A stretch of 64,000 nt of DNA, taken from the NCBI RefSeq assembly GCF_040438645.1, contig NZ_CP159253.1:4764501-4828500 (forward strand). Reading direction: 5' to 3'. Shown piece by piece: positions 43,550 through 52,482 of the stretch. The number at the start of each line of letters is the position of its first letter. Position 1 is the first letter of the stretch. The notes below the pieces were generated by a model. That model saw only the letters and a list, made by a program, of their open reading frames with translations. It was not told the origin of the DNA and did no database searches. Source of the DNA: Mesorhizobium sp. WSM2240. Lineage in GTDB: Bacteria > Pseudomonadota > Alphaproteobacteria > Rhizobiales > Rhizobiaceae. The translations under genes were made by a program, and so were the position numbers.

Positions 43550-44070
43550 CGCGACAACTCCGCGTCGGGAGCGAATTCCCCGAAATGATGGCGCTCGGCC
43601 TCGGCCCTTGCGGCAATCGCGTCCTCAACTTTGTCGAAGCAGCCGAGGTGGATCGTGCGGTTGTTCAGGCCGATATATGCCGACCATTTCGCTTGGTCTT
43701 TGATGTAGCCGACGCCGATCCGGCCGCTGGTGTTGCTTGCACCTGGACGCCTGTTGCGGGCGTTCTGGAGTGGCGTTGCATCACGCAGATTGCGCCACCG
43801 GTTGTCAGCCCGCATGCCGTTCCGGTGATCGACCTGATGCTTTGGCCACTTGCCGGTCATTATTAGCCAGATGACGCGGTGCGCCCGGTAGAGCCGGTAA
43901 TCGATCTCGACCTGAGTGTAGCCTTCGCTGGTCCTGGTTCCGGCGAGAGCCCCGGCCCGTAGGCCAGGACGAGAAACCCGCCAGTGCAACGCGCCGGTTT
44001 CGGGATCGTAGATCAGCAACTCGCGGGCGCGCTCGGCTGTGAGGGCGGGAGACTGGGGGCGGACAGTCAA
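43546..44070 (-). CDS. HNH endonuclease with AP2 domain
   Basis: 174 residues. An HNH nuclease core has YRLYRAHRVIWLIMTGKWP, QVDHRNGMRADNRWRNLRDA and NARNRR; the His of VDHRNG and the following Asn/His positions are present. An AP2-type DNA-binding domain follows (SGRIGVGYIKDQAKWSAYIG, FDKVEDAIAARAEAE). This is the typical free-standing phage homing-type nuclease. Overlaps both neighbours by four bases, so it is embedded in the early operon rather than interrupting a gene. Confidence 0.88.
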   Translation of the reverse strand: MTVRPQSPALTAERARELLIYDPETGALHWRVSRPGLRAGALAGTRTSEGYTQVEIDYRLYRAHRVIWLIMTGKWPKHQVDHRNGMRADNRWRNLRDATPLQNARNRRPGASNTSGRIGVGYIKDQAKWSAYIGLNNRTIHLGCFDKVEDAIAARAEAERHHFGEFAPDAELSR

Positions 44071-44282
44071 ATCACACCCCCTATCCCTGCCATGCGACAG
44101 ACTTCCCGGGCGGTCGAAACTGTCAGCCGGAAGCGGCTGGCGACGACAAGGACCGTATAGTCAGAGGTTGCAGTTTCGTTGGGGTTGCGGTAAATCTGAG
44201 CAGCTACAGCTTTTGAAATACCGTTTCCGCCGTTCCCGATGATTGAGCCCATCGGGGCGGCGGTTTCGATATGTAGGTTCAT
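44067..44282 (-). CDS. Small early-region protein
   Basis: 71 residues, MNLHIETAAPMGSIIGNGGN ... VASRFRLTVSTAREVCRMAG. The C-terminal part resembles a short HTH, but not clearly. The stop overlaps the HNH start by four bases; it follows the excisionase gene by 3 bases. Function unknown. Confidence 0.55.
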   Translation of the reverse strand: MNLHIETAAPMGSIIGNGGNGISKAVAAQIYRNPNETATSDYTVLVVASRFRLTVSTAREVCRMAGIGGVI

Positions 44283-44285
44283 CGT

Positions 44286-44474
44286 TCACCCCCGGGCCGC
44301 AGGAGCAGTTGGGAGCGACTCCACGTAGCGACGTAGCTCATCAACCAATATGAGCGACCGCTTACCCTGCTTGCGCCGGGTGATCTTGCCTTCTCTGAAC
44401 AGTGCGTACAGCGACGAACGCCCGATGCCGGTCATCTCGACTGCCTCGGGTATGCTTACTGCCAGTTTCGTCAT
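44286..44474 (-). CDS. Excisionase/AlpA-type helix-turn-helix protein
   Basis: 62 residues: MTKLAVSIPEAVEMTGIGRS, SLYALFREGKITRRKQGKRS, LILVDELRRYVESLP. This is the winged HTH of the excisionase family (DNA-binding domain HTH_17). Such proteins bind attachment-site arms and favour excision or activate the early operon. ATG at 44474 chosen because an earlier one at 44516 adds sequence outside the domain. Confidence 0.8.
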   Translation of the reverse strand: MTKLAVSIPEAVEMTGIGRSSLYALFREGKITRRKQGKRSLILVDELRRYVESLPTAPAARG

Positions 44475-44584
44475 GGTATGTTTCTCCGCGATGAACGCAC
44501 CGGAACGTTGGTGCATGCGAAGAAAGTTGGCTCGAATCGTCTCGAAAGTCGGACAGGAAAGGGTAGAAAGGGGCAGAAAGTCGG

Positions 44585-45262
44585 TTACTGCCCTCGCGCT
44601 CGGGACATAAACTCACGGGCACGGTTCTTAAGGGTGGTCTCGGAAACTTCGGTGCCTTCGCGGGCGAGCACGTCCGCAATCCACCGTTCAACGTCGGCTT
44701 GGCGCTGCCAACCGTCCTCATTCAACGGTTCGGGCAATCCGCGTTCCTGGACCTTGCGGCGGAAGGCTTCCTCGATGGCAGGCCAGTCCCCTTTAGTTGG
44801 AGCACCGCCCCTATTGATTTGGGCTTCCACGCGATTGGGCGGCCAGTGCTTCAGCACGAAGCTTGTCGGCAACCTTACTCCGTCCCATCTGAGGTCGCCC
44901 ACGTACAGACTGCCGCCGTCCTCGCGCTCCTCGCTGTCGTCTACAGGAGAGAACCATGGATCGTCAGAATTGCCTTTGTTCATCCGAGCCCAGATTCCTC
45001 GTGGCAGAGTTTCATGAATCCGGGGGCGATTGGGCGCAGGGTAACCCTGCACATCTACTGATTCAGCATCGAGAAAATCGAATAGCTCGCGCTCCGCGGC
45101 ATCCCATCGCTCGGCGACCACCGCTGATCTACTTGGTTTACCCCGGCTGATGATCCATTCGATCGCCTCACCGAGAAAGAGGAATCGCTGAGCCTTGATT
45201 TCCGCTAGATCCAATTCGCGCGGATAATCGGTGGGGACAGTCGGATATGTTTCGTTGGTCAT
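44585..45262 (-). CDS. Hypothetical early-region protein
   Basis: 225 residues, acidic and Trp-rich (EAIEWIISRGKPSRSAVVAE, DAAERELFDFLDAESVDVQG, LKHWPPNRVEAQ). The C-terminal 60 residues (GDWPAIEEAFRRKVQERGLP, DVERWIADVLAREG, VSETTLKNRAREF) resemble a helical DNA-binding segment common in genes next to island integrases. No named family; function unknown. Confidence 0.62.
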   Translation of the reverse strand: MTNETYPTVPTDYPRELDLAEIKAQRFLFLGEAIEWIISRGKPSRSAVVAERWDAAERELFDFLDAESVDVQGYPAPNRPRIHETLPRGIWARMNKGNSDDPWFSPVDDSEEREDGGSLYVGDLRWDGVRLPTSFVLKHWPPNRVEAQINRGGAPTKGDWPAIEEAFRRKVQERGLPEPLNEDGWQRQADVERWIADVLAREGTEVSETTLKNRAREFMSRARGQ

Positions 45263-45355
45263 CGCTGCACCTTCGCGATTGCACCTTTGGGACCGCAGGG
45301 AAACCGGGGGTGCTGTCCCAGCTTGTCGGATGGCCGTCCTATCCCTGCGGATTCT

Positions 45356-46573
45356 TCATCTCTTCCTGATCGGAACCACGTTATCCGACACAGTTCGACC
45401 CAAATAGTCCGCCCACGCCTGCATCAGCTTTCGACGTTTTTCTAATGCATCAGCGCGACGGTAGGCTCGTTCCGTCTCATCGCCGACGCGGTGAGCTAGA
45501 GCAGCCTCAGCAACCTCACGCGGAAAGCTTGTTTCGTCACCAGCCCAATCCCGAAAGGCGGAACGGAAGCCGTGGACCGTGTACTTATCCTTCTTGAGCC
45601 GCCGCATCAGCATTTCCATTGCGGATGACGAGAGCGGCTTTTTCGGCTTCTGACCAGGGAATACGAAATCCGAGACGCGCGTCTCGTGGAGTTCTCTGAC
45701 GATCTGCACAGCGCGCTTTGACAGGGGCACCCGATGCTCCTTCCCGACCTTCATTCGATCGGGTGGGACTACCCAAACCGCTGCTTTCAGATCGAACTCC
45801 GGCCAGCTGGCTCCCGTGACCTCACTGGATCGCGACGCAGTCAAAATCAGGAACTCCAGCGCCCGCGCCGCCATGGCTTCTGCCCCTTGCAACGCCTTGC
45901 TAAACGCCGGAACATCTCTGTACGGCATGGCCGCGTGGTGGCCTCTGGTGAGCTTCTGGCGAGCCGGAAGGACGTTCTTGAGATGACCACGCCACAATGC
46001 CGGATTTTCGCCGCTACGCCATCCGCGTGCCTTCGCAAAATCCAGCACCCGTTCCATTCGGCCACGAAGCCGTGATGCGGTCTCTGGCTTCTCCTGCCAG
46101 ACAGGATTCAGCACCTTAAGCACGTCGTCTGTGGCGATGTCCGAGACCTTCTTCGCCCGGATCGGCTTGCAGTAGACCTCCAGGGTCATCTTCCACTGGG
46201 CGCGGTGTTTGTCGTTGCGCCACGACGATTGCATGGAGGCGAGGAACTTGTCGGCGCACTCGCCAAAGGTCGGCTCTGCTTCCTTCTGGCGCTCGGCAAT
46301 TGGGTCGCGACCCTCTTCAACAGCGGTCCGGCATTCAGCCGCCTTGCCCCTCGCTTTTGCTAACGTGACGACAGGATAGGCTCCCAAGCCCATCTCACGG
46401 CGCTTTCCCTCGCGGGCCCACATGAAAAGCCAAGACTTGGAGCCAGATGGTGAGACGTTCAGGTACAGGCCGCCGCCGTCACTGTGCCGGCCGGGTTTAA
46501 GCCGGTCGGACTTCGCAGCAACATCAGACAGCTTATGTAGTGTGCGAGCCGCTTTCCCCACTGTGTTCCCCAT
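45356..46573 (-). CDS. int: P4-type tyrosine integrase
   Basis: 405 residues from the ATG at 46573. An N-terminal DUF4102 arm-binding domain (DRLKPGRHSDGGGLYLNVSP, WLFMWAREGKRREMGLGAYP) is followed by the core-binding region and the catalytic domain. The active-site residues are visible: Arg in TASRSSEVTG, HxxR in VHGFRSAFRDWA, His in LAHRVGDETERAY, with the nucleophile Tyr in AYRR. It reads toward the element interior; its start is 122 bases from the right att repeat. Confidence 0.95.
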   Translation of the reverse strand: MGNTVGKAARTLHKLSDVAAKSDRLKPGRHSDGGGLYLNVSPSGSKSWLFMWAREGKRREMGLGAYPVVTLAKARGKAAECRTAVEEGRDPIAERQKEAEPTFGECADKFLASMQSSWRNDKHRAQWKMTLEVYCKPIRAKKVSDIATDDVLKVLNPVWQEKPETASRLRGRMERVLDFAKARGWRSGENPALWRGHLKNVLPARQKLTRGHHAAMPYRDVPAFSKALQGAEAMAARALEFLILTASRSSEVTGASWPEFDLKAAVWVVPPDRMKVGKEHRVPLSKRAVQIVRELHETRVSDFVFPGQKPKKPLSSSAMEMLMRRLKKDKYTVHGFRSAFRDWAGDETSFPREVAEAALAHRVGDETERAYRRADALEKRRKLMQAWADYLGRTVSDNVVPIRKR

Positions 46574-46694
46574 TTTCGAGTGGGGATAGTAGCGCACAAT
46601 GACGAACGGTCCAAGACATCACGCCAATTAAATCGCTGGTCTGTATGGGATATGCTGGACAGTGGCGGACGATGGAATACGCTAGTATGGCGGA

Positions 46695-46709
46695 CTCCCT
46701 CTCCGCCAG
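46695..46709 (+). repeat. Attachment site core, right (attR)
   Basis: CTCCCTCTCCGCCAG, identical to the tRNA-Ser end at 19089-19103. It is preceded by GGCGGA and lies outside the integrase gene, marking the end of the element and the return to core DNA. Confidence 0.82.
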
Positions 46710-46769
46710 TTCCACCCTGACCTTTGAAAACGACGCTTCGCGCCACCGCCTAGGGGGTCGTTGTTCGCT

Positions 46770-47732
46770 TCAGGCGGCTGCCCGCGCAACGCTCTTGCGG
46801 GTTCTGTGGAACTGCTGGTCGGCCAGCACGCCGAGCAGGATCACCGATCCCATCACGGCGAAATTCAACGAGCTTGGAATGCCGAGCAGATTGACCAGAT
46901 TCTGCAGGACCTGAAGCAGGACGGTGCCGAGCACCACGCCTATGATCGAGCCTTCCCCGCCGCGCAGCGAACAGCCGCCCAGCACCGCCGCGGCGATGGC
47001 GTAGAGTTCGTAGAAATTGCCGTGCGAGGATGGCGAGATCGACCGCGTGTACATGGCGATGAACACCGCCGCGACCGCGGTCAGGCCGCAGCAGATCACA
47101 TAGGCCGCCGTGATGATACGGGTCGTGTGTATGCCGCTGTAGCGAGCCGCCTCCTCGTTCTTGCCGACGGCGAACAGATAGCGGCCGAACACCGAGCGGT
47201 GCAGCACAACGGCCATGATCACGGTGATGATGAGGAAGGCGATCAGGCTGTGCGGAATGCCGTAGAAACGGCCCGCCACAAGCCATTCGAGCGTCGGAAA
47301 GCTCGCGCCGAAGGGAAAGCCGGCGGTGGCGTCGTCTGTGTAGTAGCGCGCCACGCCGCGATAGATGAGCAGTCCGCAAAGGGTGACGACGAAGGGCTGC
47401 AGGCGCGCCTTGGTTATGAGCAGCCCGTGCACCAGCCCGATCAGGCAGCCGAGCGCCAAAACGACGGCGAAGGCGACGCTCCAGTTGACGGTGCCCAGCG
47501 AAACAAGGTCGACAAAGATCACTCCGAGCAGGGCTATGATGGAGCCGACGGAAAGCTCGATACCGCCGGAGATGATGACGAAAGCCTGGCCGAGCGCGAA
47601 AATGCCGAACAGGCCGATGAGGTTGGCGGTGTTGGAAAGGTTGACCGGCGACAGGAAGCGCGGATTGATGATGGCGACGACCGTGCCGACCACGAGGATC
47701 AGGATGAGCAGGCCCAAATCCTTGCGGTTCAT
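46770..47732 (-). CDS. Sugar ABC transporter permease (RbsC type), system 1
   Basis: 320 residues with about nine hydrophobic segments, including the family block FVIISGGIELSVGSIIALLG and the cytoplasmic loop before it, plus the late GGCSLRGGEGSIIGVVLGT. Forms the membrane channel for the ATPase encoded just upstream; the start overlaps that stop by four bases. Substrate unknown; family members carry ribose, xylose, galactose and similar sugars. The stop lies 61 bases from the attR repeat, so element insertion lies just downstream of this operon. Confidence 0.9.
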   Translation of the reverse strand: MNRKDLGLLILILVVGTVVAIINPRFLSPVNLSNTANLIGLFGIFALGQAFVIISGGIELSVGSIIALLGVIFVDLVSLGTVNWSVAFAVVLALGCLIGLVHGLLITKARLQPFVVTLCGLLIYRGVARYYTDDATAGFPFGASFPTLEWLVAGRFYGIPHSLIAFLIITVIMAVVLHRSVFGRYLFAVGKNEEAARYSGIHTTRIITAAYVICCGLTAVAAVFIAMYTRSISPSSHGNFYELYAIAAAVLGGCSLRGGEGSIIGVVLGTVLLQVLQNLVNLLGIPSSLNFAVMGSVILLGVLADQQFHRTRKSVARAAA

Positions 47733-49249
47733 TCTGCGGCTTCCCGGATTGCAGCGCGGCCAACGGCCAGCGAAAGGACATTTTCTTCTGTGAACTGGCT
47801 GCGGTCGAGAAAGCCGGCAATCGCGCCTTCATGCATCACCGCGATGCGGTCGCTGACGCCGATCACCTCCTCCATGTCGCTGGAAATCATCAATATCCCC
47901 ACGCCCCGATCCGAAAGCTCGCGCATCAGCCGGTAGATCTCGTTCTTGGCGCCCACATCGATGCCGCGCGTCGGTTCATCGAAGATTAGCACCCTCGGCC
48001 GCAGCGACAGCCATTTGGCGAGCACGACCTTCTGCTGGTTGCCGCCGGAAAGCGAGCCGGCCTCGGCAGTCGTGTCCGGGCAACGTATGTCGAGATTTTT
48101 CTTCTGAGCCTCGGCTTCGCGGCGTTCGGTGACGCGGTCGACGATGCCGCGGCGCGACAGGCTTTTAAGGCTGGCCAGGCTGATATTGTGACTGATCCTG
48201 AAGGACAGGATAAGGCCGGAGCGCTTGCGGTCTTCCGGCACGAGATAGATGCCCTGCCGGATGGCTTCGCGCGGCGATCGAAGCGCGATCTTGCGGCCGT
48301 CGATCCTGATCTCGCCGCCGCGCACGGGATCGAGGCCGAAGACGGCGCGGGCAAGCTCGGTCCTGCCCGAGCCGACAAGCCCGGCGAGGCCGAGGATTTC
48401 GCCCGCCCGCAGGGAAAAGCTGACCCCCTGTTCCGGGCTGTAGCTCGTCCTTACATCGGCAAGTTCCAGAATGGCGCTGCCCGGCGGCGCGGCCGGCGGC
48501 CGATAGAGCGTCTTCAGGTCGCGGCCGATCATGTATCGGATCATCGTGCCGGTTTCAATTTCGCTGCGCGCCAGTTCGGCGACCAGCTTGCCGTCGCGCA
48601 AGACCGCCACGCGGTCGGCGATCTGCTTCACCTCGCCCAGCCGGTGCGAGATGAAGATGACCGCCACTCGCTCCGCCTTGAGGCGGCCTATGACGGCGAG
48701 CAGACGGTTGGTTTCGGTCACCGTCAGGCTCGAAGTCGGTTCGTCCATGATGACTAGCCGGGCCTTCAGCGACAGCGCTTTGGCGATCTCGACCAGTTGC
48801 ATTTGCGCAAGCGAGAGGTCGGAGACCCTCGTGTCGGGCCCGAAGTCGGCGCCCAACTGGTCGAGCAGGGGCTTGGCCTGCCGGTTCAGCGCCTCAGTGT
48901 CGATCAGGCCCAGCAGCCCGCCTTTGAGCGGTTCACGGCCGATGAATATGTTGGCGGCAGCGGTCAGGTTGTCGAAGAGATTGAGTTCCTGATGGACAAA
49001 GGCGATGCCTGCCCGCATCGAACCGTTCACGGAAAGCCGGTCGACCCTGTCGCCGTCAATTTCGATCTCACCGCCGGAGGGCTCAACCACGCCGCCGAGA
49101 ATCTTCATCAATGTCGACTTGCCGGCGCCGTTCTCGCCGACCAGCCCGATCACCTCTCCCGGGCTGACACGCAGACTGACATCATCCAGCGCGGTGACCC
49201 CTGGATAAAGCTTGGAGATCCCCGTCAGTGCCAGAAAGGAATGGGGCAT
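47729..49249 (-). CDS. Sugar ABC transporter ATPase (RbsA/MglA type, fused), system 1
   Basis: 506 residues with two nucleotide-binding domains. The first has Walker [10 protein letters not shown] and Walker B LVIMDEPTSSL; the second has the degenerate P-loop GLVGSGRTE and signature [15 protein letters not shown] with [13 protein letters not shown]. This double arrangement is typical of carbohydrate uptake family 2. The ATG at 49249 fits the domain start; a start at 49282 adds 11 residues. Preceded by a hairpin between it and the binding-protein gene. Confidence 0.93.
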   Translation of the reverse strand: MPHSFLALTGISKLYPGVTALDDVSLRVSPGEVIGLVGENGAGKSTLMKILGGVVEPSGGEIEIDGDRVDRLSVNGSMRAGIAFVHQELNLFDNLTAAANIFIGREPLKGGLLGLIDTEALNRQAKPLLDQLGADFGPDTRVSDLSLAQMQLVEIAKALSLKARLVIMDEPTSSLTVTETNRLLAVIGRLKAERVAVIFISHRLGEVKQIADRVAVLRDGKLVAELARSEIETGTMIRYMIGRDLKTLYRPPAAPPGSAILELADVRTSYSPEQGVSFSLRAGEILGLAGLVGSGRTELARAVFGLDPVRGGEIRIDGRKIALRSPREAIRQGIYLVPEDRKRSGLILSFRISHNISLASLKSLSRRGIVDRVTERREAEAQKKNLDIRCPDTTAEAGSLSGGNQQKVVLAKWLSLRPRVLIFDEPTRGIDVGAKNEIYRLMRELSDRGVGILMISSDMEEVIGVSDRIAVMHEGAIAGFLDRSQFTEENVLSLAVGRAAIREAAE

Positions 49250-49296
49250 GCCGCCGATTATGGGAGTGAGTGTCGCCACCATGCAAGAGCGCCGAA

Positions 49297-49326
49297 GCAG
49301 GCCGGCAGGGAGTGGGGCCGGCCTGC
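49297..49326 (-). terminator. Stem-loop between binding protein 1 and ATPase
   Basis: Perfect 10-bp stem GCAGGCCGGC (49297-49306) / GCCGGCCTGC (49317-49326), 10-base loop, no T-run. Sits 14 bases after the binding-protein stop. Likely a 3' mRNA-stabilising or partial attenuating structure that lets the binding protein be made in excess. Confidence 0.6.
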
Positions 49327-49339
49327 TCCATTCGAGGCG

Positions 49340-50290
49340 TCAGCCGCCGATACGCGCCTTGAGTTCGGCCTCGAAAGCATCGACATTCCCCTTGTCGATG
49401 ATCTTGGTGGGCACGATGACGAGCTTATTGTCGGGAACTACAGACTTGTCGCCCTCGAGATACTTCGCCATCAGTTTCATGCCCTGGTAGCCCCATTCGT
49501 AAGGCTGCTGCACCACGGTCGCGGCGATCGTGCCCTCCTTGACCCCGCCCAGAGTGATCGGATCCTCGTCGAAGGCGACGATGGCGATCTCGCCGAGCTT
49601 ACCCGATTCCTTCAGCACTTCGTAAATGCGCGGCGGGTTGTACGAATAGAAGCCGACCATGCAGTCAATGTCGGGGTTTGCCGCCAGCGCGTCCTCGACA
49701 TTGCGCTTGGCACGCGTCATGTCGATGTCGTCGCCGCGCACGTCGACCAGTTCGACCTTGGAACCTGCGATCACCGACTTCATGCCCTCGATGCGCTCGC
49801 GCGCATTATCGGCGCCGGGGAGCCCCACGAAGCCGATGCATTTGCCGCCATCCGGCAGCGCCTTCAGCGCAATCTCGCCGGCTTGCTTGCCGGCATCGGT
49901 GTTGGACGAACCGATATAGGCGATGCGGTTGGTGTCGGGCGCGTCGCTGTCGGTGGTGAACAGCGGCACCTGCCCGCCGACCTTGTTGAGCGCGTCGGTT
50001 GACGATTTCGGGTCGACGGCGCTCACCATGACGGCGGAGACGCCGGCGGCGACCAGATCGTCCATCAGGCGCTGCTGCACGGCGGCGGCGGCCTGCTCGG
50101 GATATTTGAACTGCAGATCGTAATTCGGCAGTTCTTCCTGGGCCTTCTTCACGCCGGCTTCGGCGAGTTTCCAGAAATCCGAAGCGCCGTTGACGACGAA
50201 GGCGAGCGCCTTCTTGTCCTGGGCATTCGCGCCGGTTGCCGCAAATGCGGCCGTGATCATCAATGCGCATGTCGCAAGGCGGAGTTTCAT
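49340..50290 (-). CDS. Periplasmic sugar-binding protein (RbsB family), 1
   Basis: 316 residues with a signal peptide (MKLRLATCALMITAAFAATG, cut near ANAQ) and a type I periplasmic-binding fold (Peripla_BP_4): KKALAFVVNGASDFWKLAEA, VSAVDPKSSTDAL, GKCIGFVGLPGADNA, IVAFDEDPITLGGV. The Trp in DFWK and Asp in AFDEDP are typical sugar-contact positions. Lies 77 bases downstream of a second binding-protein gene; it delivers to the system 1 permease. Confidence 0.9.
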   Translation of the reverse strand: MKLRLATCALMITAAFAATGANAQDKKALAFVVNGASDFWKLAEAGVKKAQEELPNYDLQFKYPEQAAAAVQQRLMDDLVAAGVSAVMVSAVDPKSSTDALNKVGGQVPLFTTDSDAPDTNRIAYIGSSNTDAGKQAGEIALKALPDGGKCIGFVGLPGADNARERIEGMKSVIAGSKVELVDVRGDDIDMTRAKRNVEDALAANPDIDCMVGFYSYNPPRIYEVLKESGKLGEIAIVAFDEDPITLGGVKEGTIAATVVQQPYEWGYQGMKLMAKYLEGDKSVVPDNKLVIVPTKIIDKGNVDAFEAELKARIGG

Positions 50291-50330
50291 GTCGTTCTCC
50301 TTGAGATCTTATGAGTGCGTGCAGGCAAGC

Positions 50331-50355
50331 GGAGGCCGACGCCAAGCCGGCCTCC
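50331..50355 (-). terminator. Stem-loop between binding proteins 2 and 1
   Basis: 8-bp stem GGAGGCCG (50331-50338) / CGGCCTCC (50348-50355), 9-base loop, no T-run. Just after the stop of binding protein 2. Confidence 0.5.
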
Positions 50356-50367
50356 ATCATTGCGCTT

Positions 50368-51360
50368 TCAGTTGGCGATGCAGGTGTCGGCGGTTTCCTG
50401 CGTGCATTCGTCGAGCCCGGTATAGATGACCGGCTCGACCGGCTTACCGGCTATGAGGTCCATCATCACCGACGGAGCGCGATAGCCCATCTCGAACGGC
50501 CGCTGGCCGACCTGGACATGGCTGCGCCCGGCTTTGAGCGCGTCCATCTGCGGCGGCAGCGTGTCGCCGGCGACGATGATCAGTTCCTTCGAGTCCAACT
50601 TGGCCTTCACCTGGTCGGTTACCTGCGCATAGGCCTGCGGCGCGAACTGCGCCCAGCCGCCTTCCAGCACGAATGCATCGAGATCCGGATTTGCGGTGAA
50701 GGTGTCCGCCATCTGCCGATTGGCCAGATCGATCTGGTCGTTGGTGAAGACCGGGCAGCCGTCGATCTCGGTCCAGCCATTCTGGCCTGTAAGGCGCTCG
50801 ATGTCCTTTTCGCCGGAAAGCGTGTCGCGGGTGCCGGCGGCGCGCGCGTTGATGTTATCCGCGGCGACGTTGCCGAGTTGCAGGCAGATCGTGCCACCTT
50901 CGGGTTTCAGCCTCTGCAGGTGCTCCGCGAACTTGACGCCCATCAGGTAGTTGTCGGTACCGAGATAGGTCTTGCGCAGCGCCGCGTCGGCCGCGGCGAG
51001 ATCGGCGTCGATCGTCATGACCGGGATTTTCGGCGCGACTTTCTTCAGAAGATTGGCCATCAGCGGCGCATTGGACGGTGAAATCGCGATCGCCGCCACG
51101 TCCGGCCGCGTCAGCAGATCCTCGACGATCTGGATCTCGCCGGCCTCGTCGGCGCTGGAGGCCGGGCCGGTGTAGAGGCATTTGTATCCGGACGAGGCGT
51201 TCTCGCTGTTCCATTTCTGGCATCCGAGATTGATCTGCTCGAAGAACGGATTGTCGAGGCCTTTGACCACGATGGCCAGGGTCTTTTCCTGGGCCAGAGC
51301 CGAACCGGCCATTGCCGCAAGGGCGGTGCCGGCAACAATGCCGGTAAGCAGTTTGTGCAT
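50368..51360 (-). CDS. Periplasmic sugar-binding protein (RbsB family), 2
   Basis: 330 residues from the ATG at 51360, with GGGAGGA upstream. Signal peptide MHKLLTGIVAGTALAAMAGS, then EKTLAIVVKGLDNPFFEQIN, PSNAPLMANLLKK, IPVMTIDADLA. Similar to FrcB-like aldose/ketose binding proteins. It is divergent from the system 2 ATPase and permease genes, which lack a binding protein on their own strand, so it most likely works with those. Four Cys in the C-terminal third may form disulfides. Confidence 0.88.
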   Translation of the reverse strand: MHKLLTGIVAGTALAAMAGSALAQEKTLAIVVKGLDNPFFEQINLGCQKWNSENASSGYKCLYTGPASSADEAGEIQIVEDLLTRPDVAAIAISPSNAPLMANLLKKVAPKIPVMTIDADLAAADAALRKTYLGTDNYLMGVKFAEHLQRLKPEGGTICLQLGNVAADNINARAAGTRDTLSGEKDIERLTGQNGWTEIDGCPVFTNDQIDLANRQMADTFTANPDLDAFVLEGGWAQFAPQAYAQVTDQVKAKLDSKELIIVAGDTLPPQMDALKAGRSHVQVGQRPFEMGYRAPSVMMDLIAGKPVEPVIYTGLDECTQETADTCIAN

Positions 51361-51614
51361 GTCATCCTCCCAATGATTATGTCGTTGTATTCCAAACACT
51401 CTCATCCGGCGGGCGAGCCGCCGGCTGTTCAGCCGTGATCGCACGGCGCGGCCTGCCAAGCCGTTCGTCCATATGGAATTGTCGGGATTGCGAGCCGCCG
51501 GCGCGTGTCGGAACACGCCGCGTGGCGATGCCTGCCCGATGCGCCTGTAATCAGAACGAACATGCCGGACCTCCCGGCAGGCAACTAAGCGCAAGCCGAA
51601 GCAGGAGTCAATAA

Positions 51615-51637
51615 TTGTCCTACAAATCATATGATAA
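51615..51637. promoter_or_regulatory. Candidate GntR (FadR-type) operator and adjoining palindrome
   Basis: TTGTCCTACAA at 51615-51625 fits the FadR-subfamily consensus TNGTNNNACNA. Directly next to it ATCATATGAT (51626-51635) is a perfect palindrome; TCATATGATAA (51627-51637) recurs exactly at 61962-61972 before chvE. The site lies between the divergent binding-protein and ATPase genes, upstream of the gntR-type gene at 53504. Confidence 0.6.
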
Positions 51638-51711
51638 GTTTTTTCATTCTATTGACCAATGCAGGCAAACCGATGCTAATAGCTGGGGGAAGCAGGTGAC
51701 GGGAGGTGTCG

Positions 51712-52452
51712 ATGGCTGTCCTACGGCTGGAGGGGATATCCAAGCATTTCGGCGCGATTCACGCTCTGAACGACGTCTCGCTATCGCTGGAGGCCGGCGA
51801 GGTGATTGGCCTGATGGGCGATAACGGCGCCGGCAAATCGACGCTGGTGAAGATCATCGCCGGCAATTTCCAGCCGACTCACGGCAAGATTTCCATTCGC
51901 GACCGGCAGATGAATTTCCATCGCCCGGTCGATGCGCGCGACAATGGCGTCGAAATCGTCTACCAGGATCTGGCGCTCTGCAACAATCTGACGGCGGCGG
52001 TGAACGTGTTCCTCGGACGCGAGCTGACGCGCTCTTTCGGCCCTCTGAAGATCCTCGACTACTCCGCCATGAACGCGGCGGCGGCGAAGCTGTTTCGCGA
52101 ACTCAAATCGGAGACCAGGCCGAAGGATATGGTGCGCGACATGTCGGGCGGCCAGCGCCAGGCAGTGGCCATCGCCAGGACGCGACTGTCGTCGGCCAGC
52201 ATCGTGCTGATGGACGAGCCGACGGCGGCGATCTCGGTGCGTCAGGTCGCCGAAGTCCTGAACCTGATCCGGGGGTTGAAGCGCCAGGGCGTCGCGGTGA
52301 TCCTGATCAGCCACCGCATGCCCGACGTATTCGCCGTGGCGGACCGCATCGTCGTCCTGCGCCGCGGCAACAAGGTAGCCGACAAGCCTATCGCCGGCTC
52401 TTCACCCGAAGAGGTGACCGGCCTGATCACCGGGGCCATCGAGGCGGCGTGA
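51712..52452 (+). CDS. Sugar ABC transporter ATPase (single domain, FrcA-like), system 2
   Basis: 246 residues with one nucleotide-binding domain: Walker A GDNGAGKST, signature DMSGGQRQAVAIARTRLSS, Walker B IVLMDEPTAAI, and His switch LISHRMPD. It resembles FrcA of rhizobial fructose transport rather than the fused RbsA type. ATG at 51712 with GGGAGG just upstream; a GTG at 51706 is in frame. Followed after 30 bases by the permease. Confidence 0.9.
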   Translation: MAVLRLEGISKHFGAIHALNDVSLSLEAGEVIGLMGDNGAGKSTLVKIIAGNFQPTHGKISIRDRQMNFHRPVDARDNGVEIVYQDLALCNNLTAAVNVFLGRELTRSFGPLKILDYSAMNAAAAKLFRELKSETRPKDMVRDMSGGQRQAVAIARTRLSSASIVLMDEPTAAISVRQVAEVLNLIRGLKRQGVAVILISHRMPDVFAVADRIVVLRRGNKVADKPIAGSSPEEVTGLITGAIEAA

Positions 52453-52482
52453 AACATCTGAACGGATAGCTGGGGCGGACAC

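Larger units (their letters stand above)
19089..46709. mobile_element. Integrated prophage-like element at tRNA-Ser(CGA)
   Basis: About 27.6 kb bounded by a 15-bp direct repeat: the 3' end of tRNA-Ser (19089-19103) and a copy at 46695-46709. A P4-type tyrosine integrase lies just inside the right end. The right part is a tightly packed minus-strand phage gene block with many ATGA or TGATG overlaps. The left part holds scattered small genes on both strands. No terminase, portal, major capsid or tail-tube gene is seen, so the element is probably defective or depends on a helper. Base composition is more variable and generally lower in GC than the flanks. Confidence 0.88.

Noticed and set aside
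46761..50002. Long plus-strand frames antisense to the ABC transporter genes
   Set aside because: They mirror certain genes on the minus strand and have shadow-type composition.
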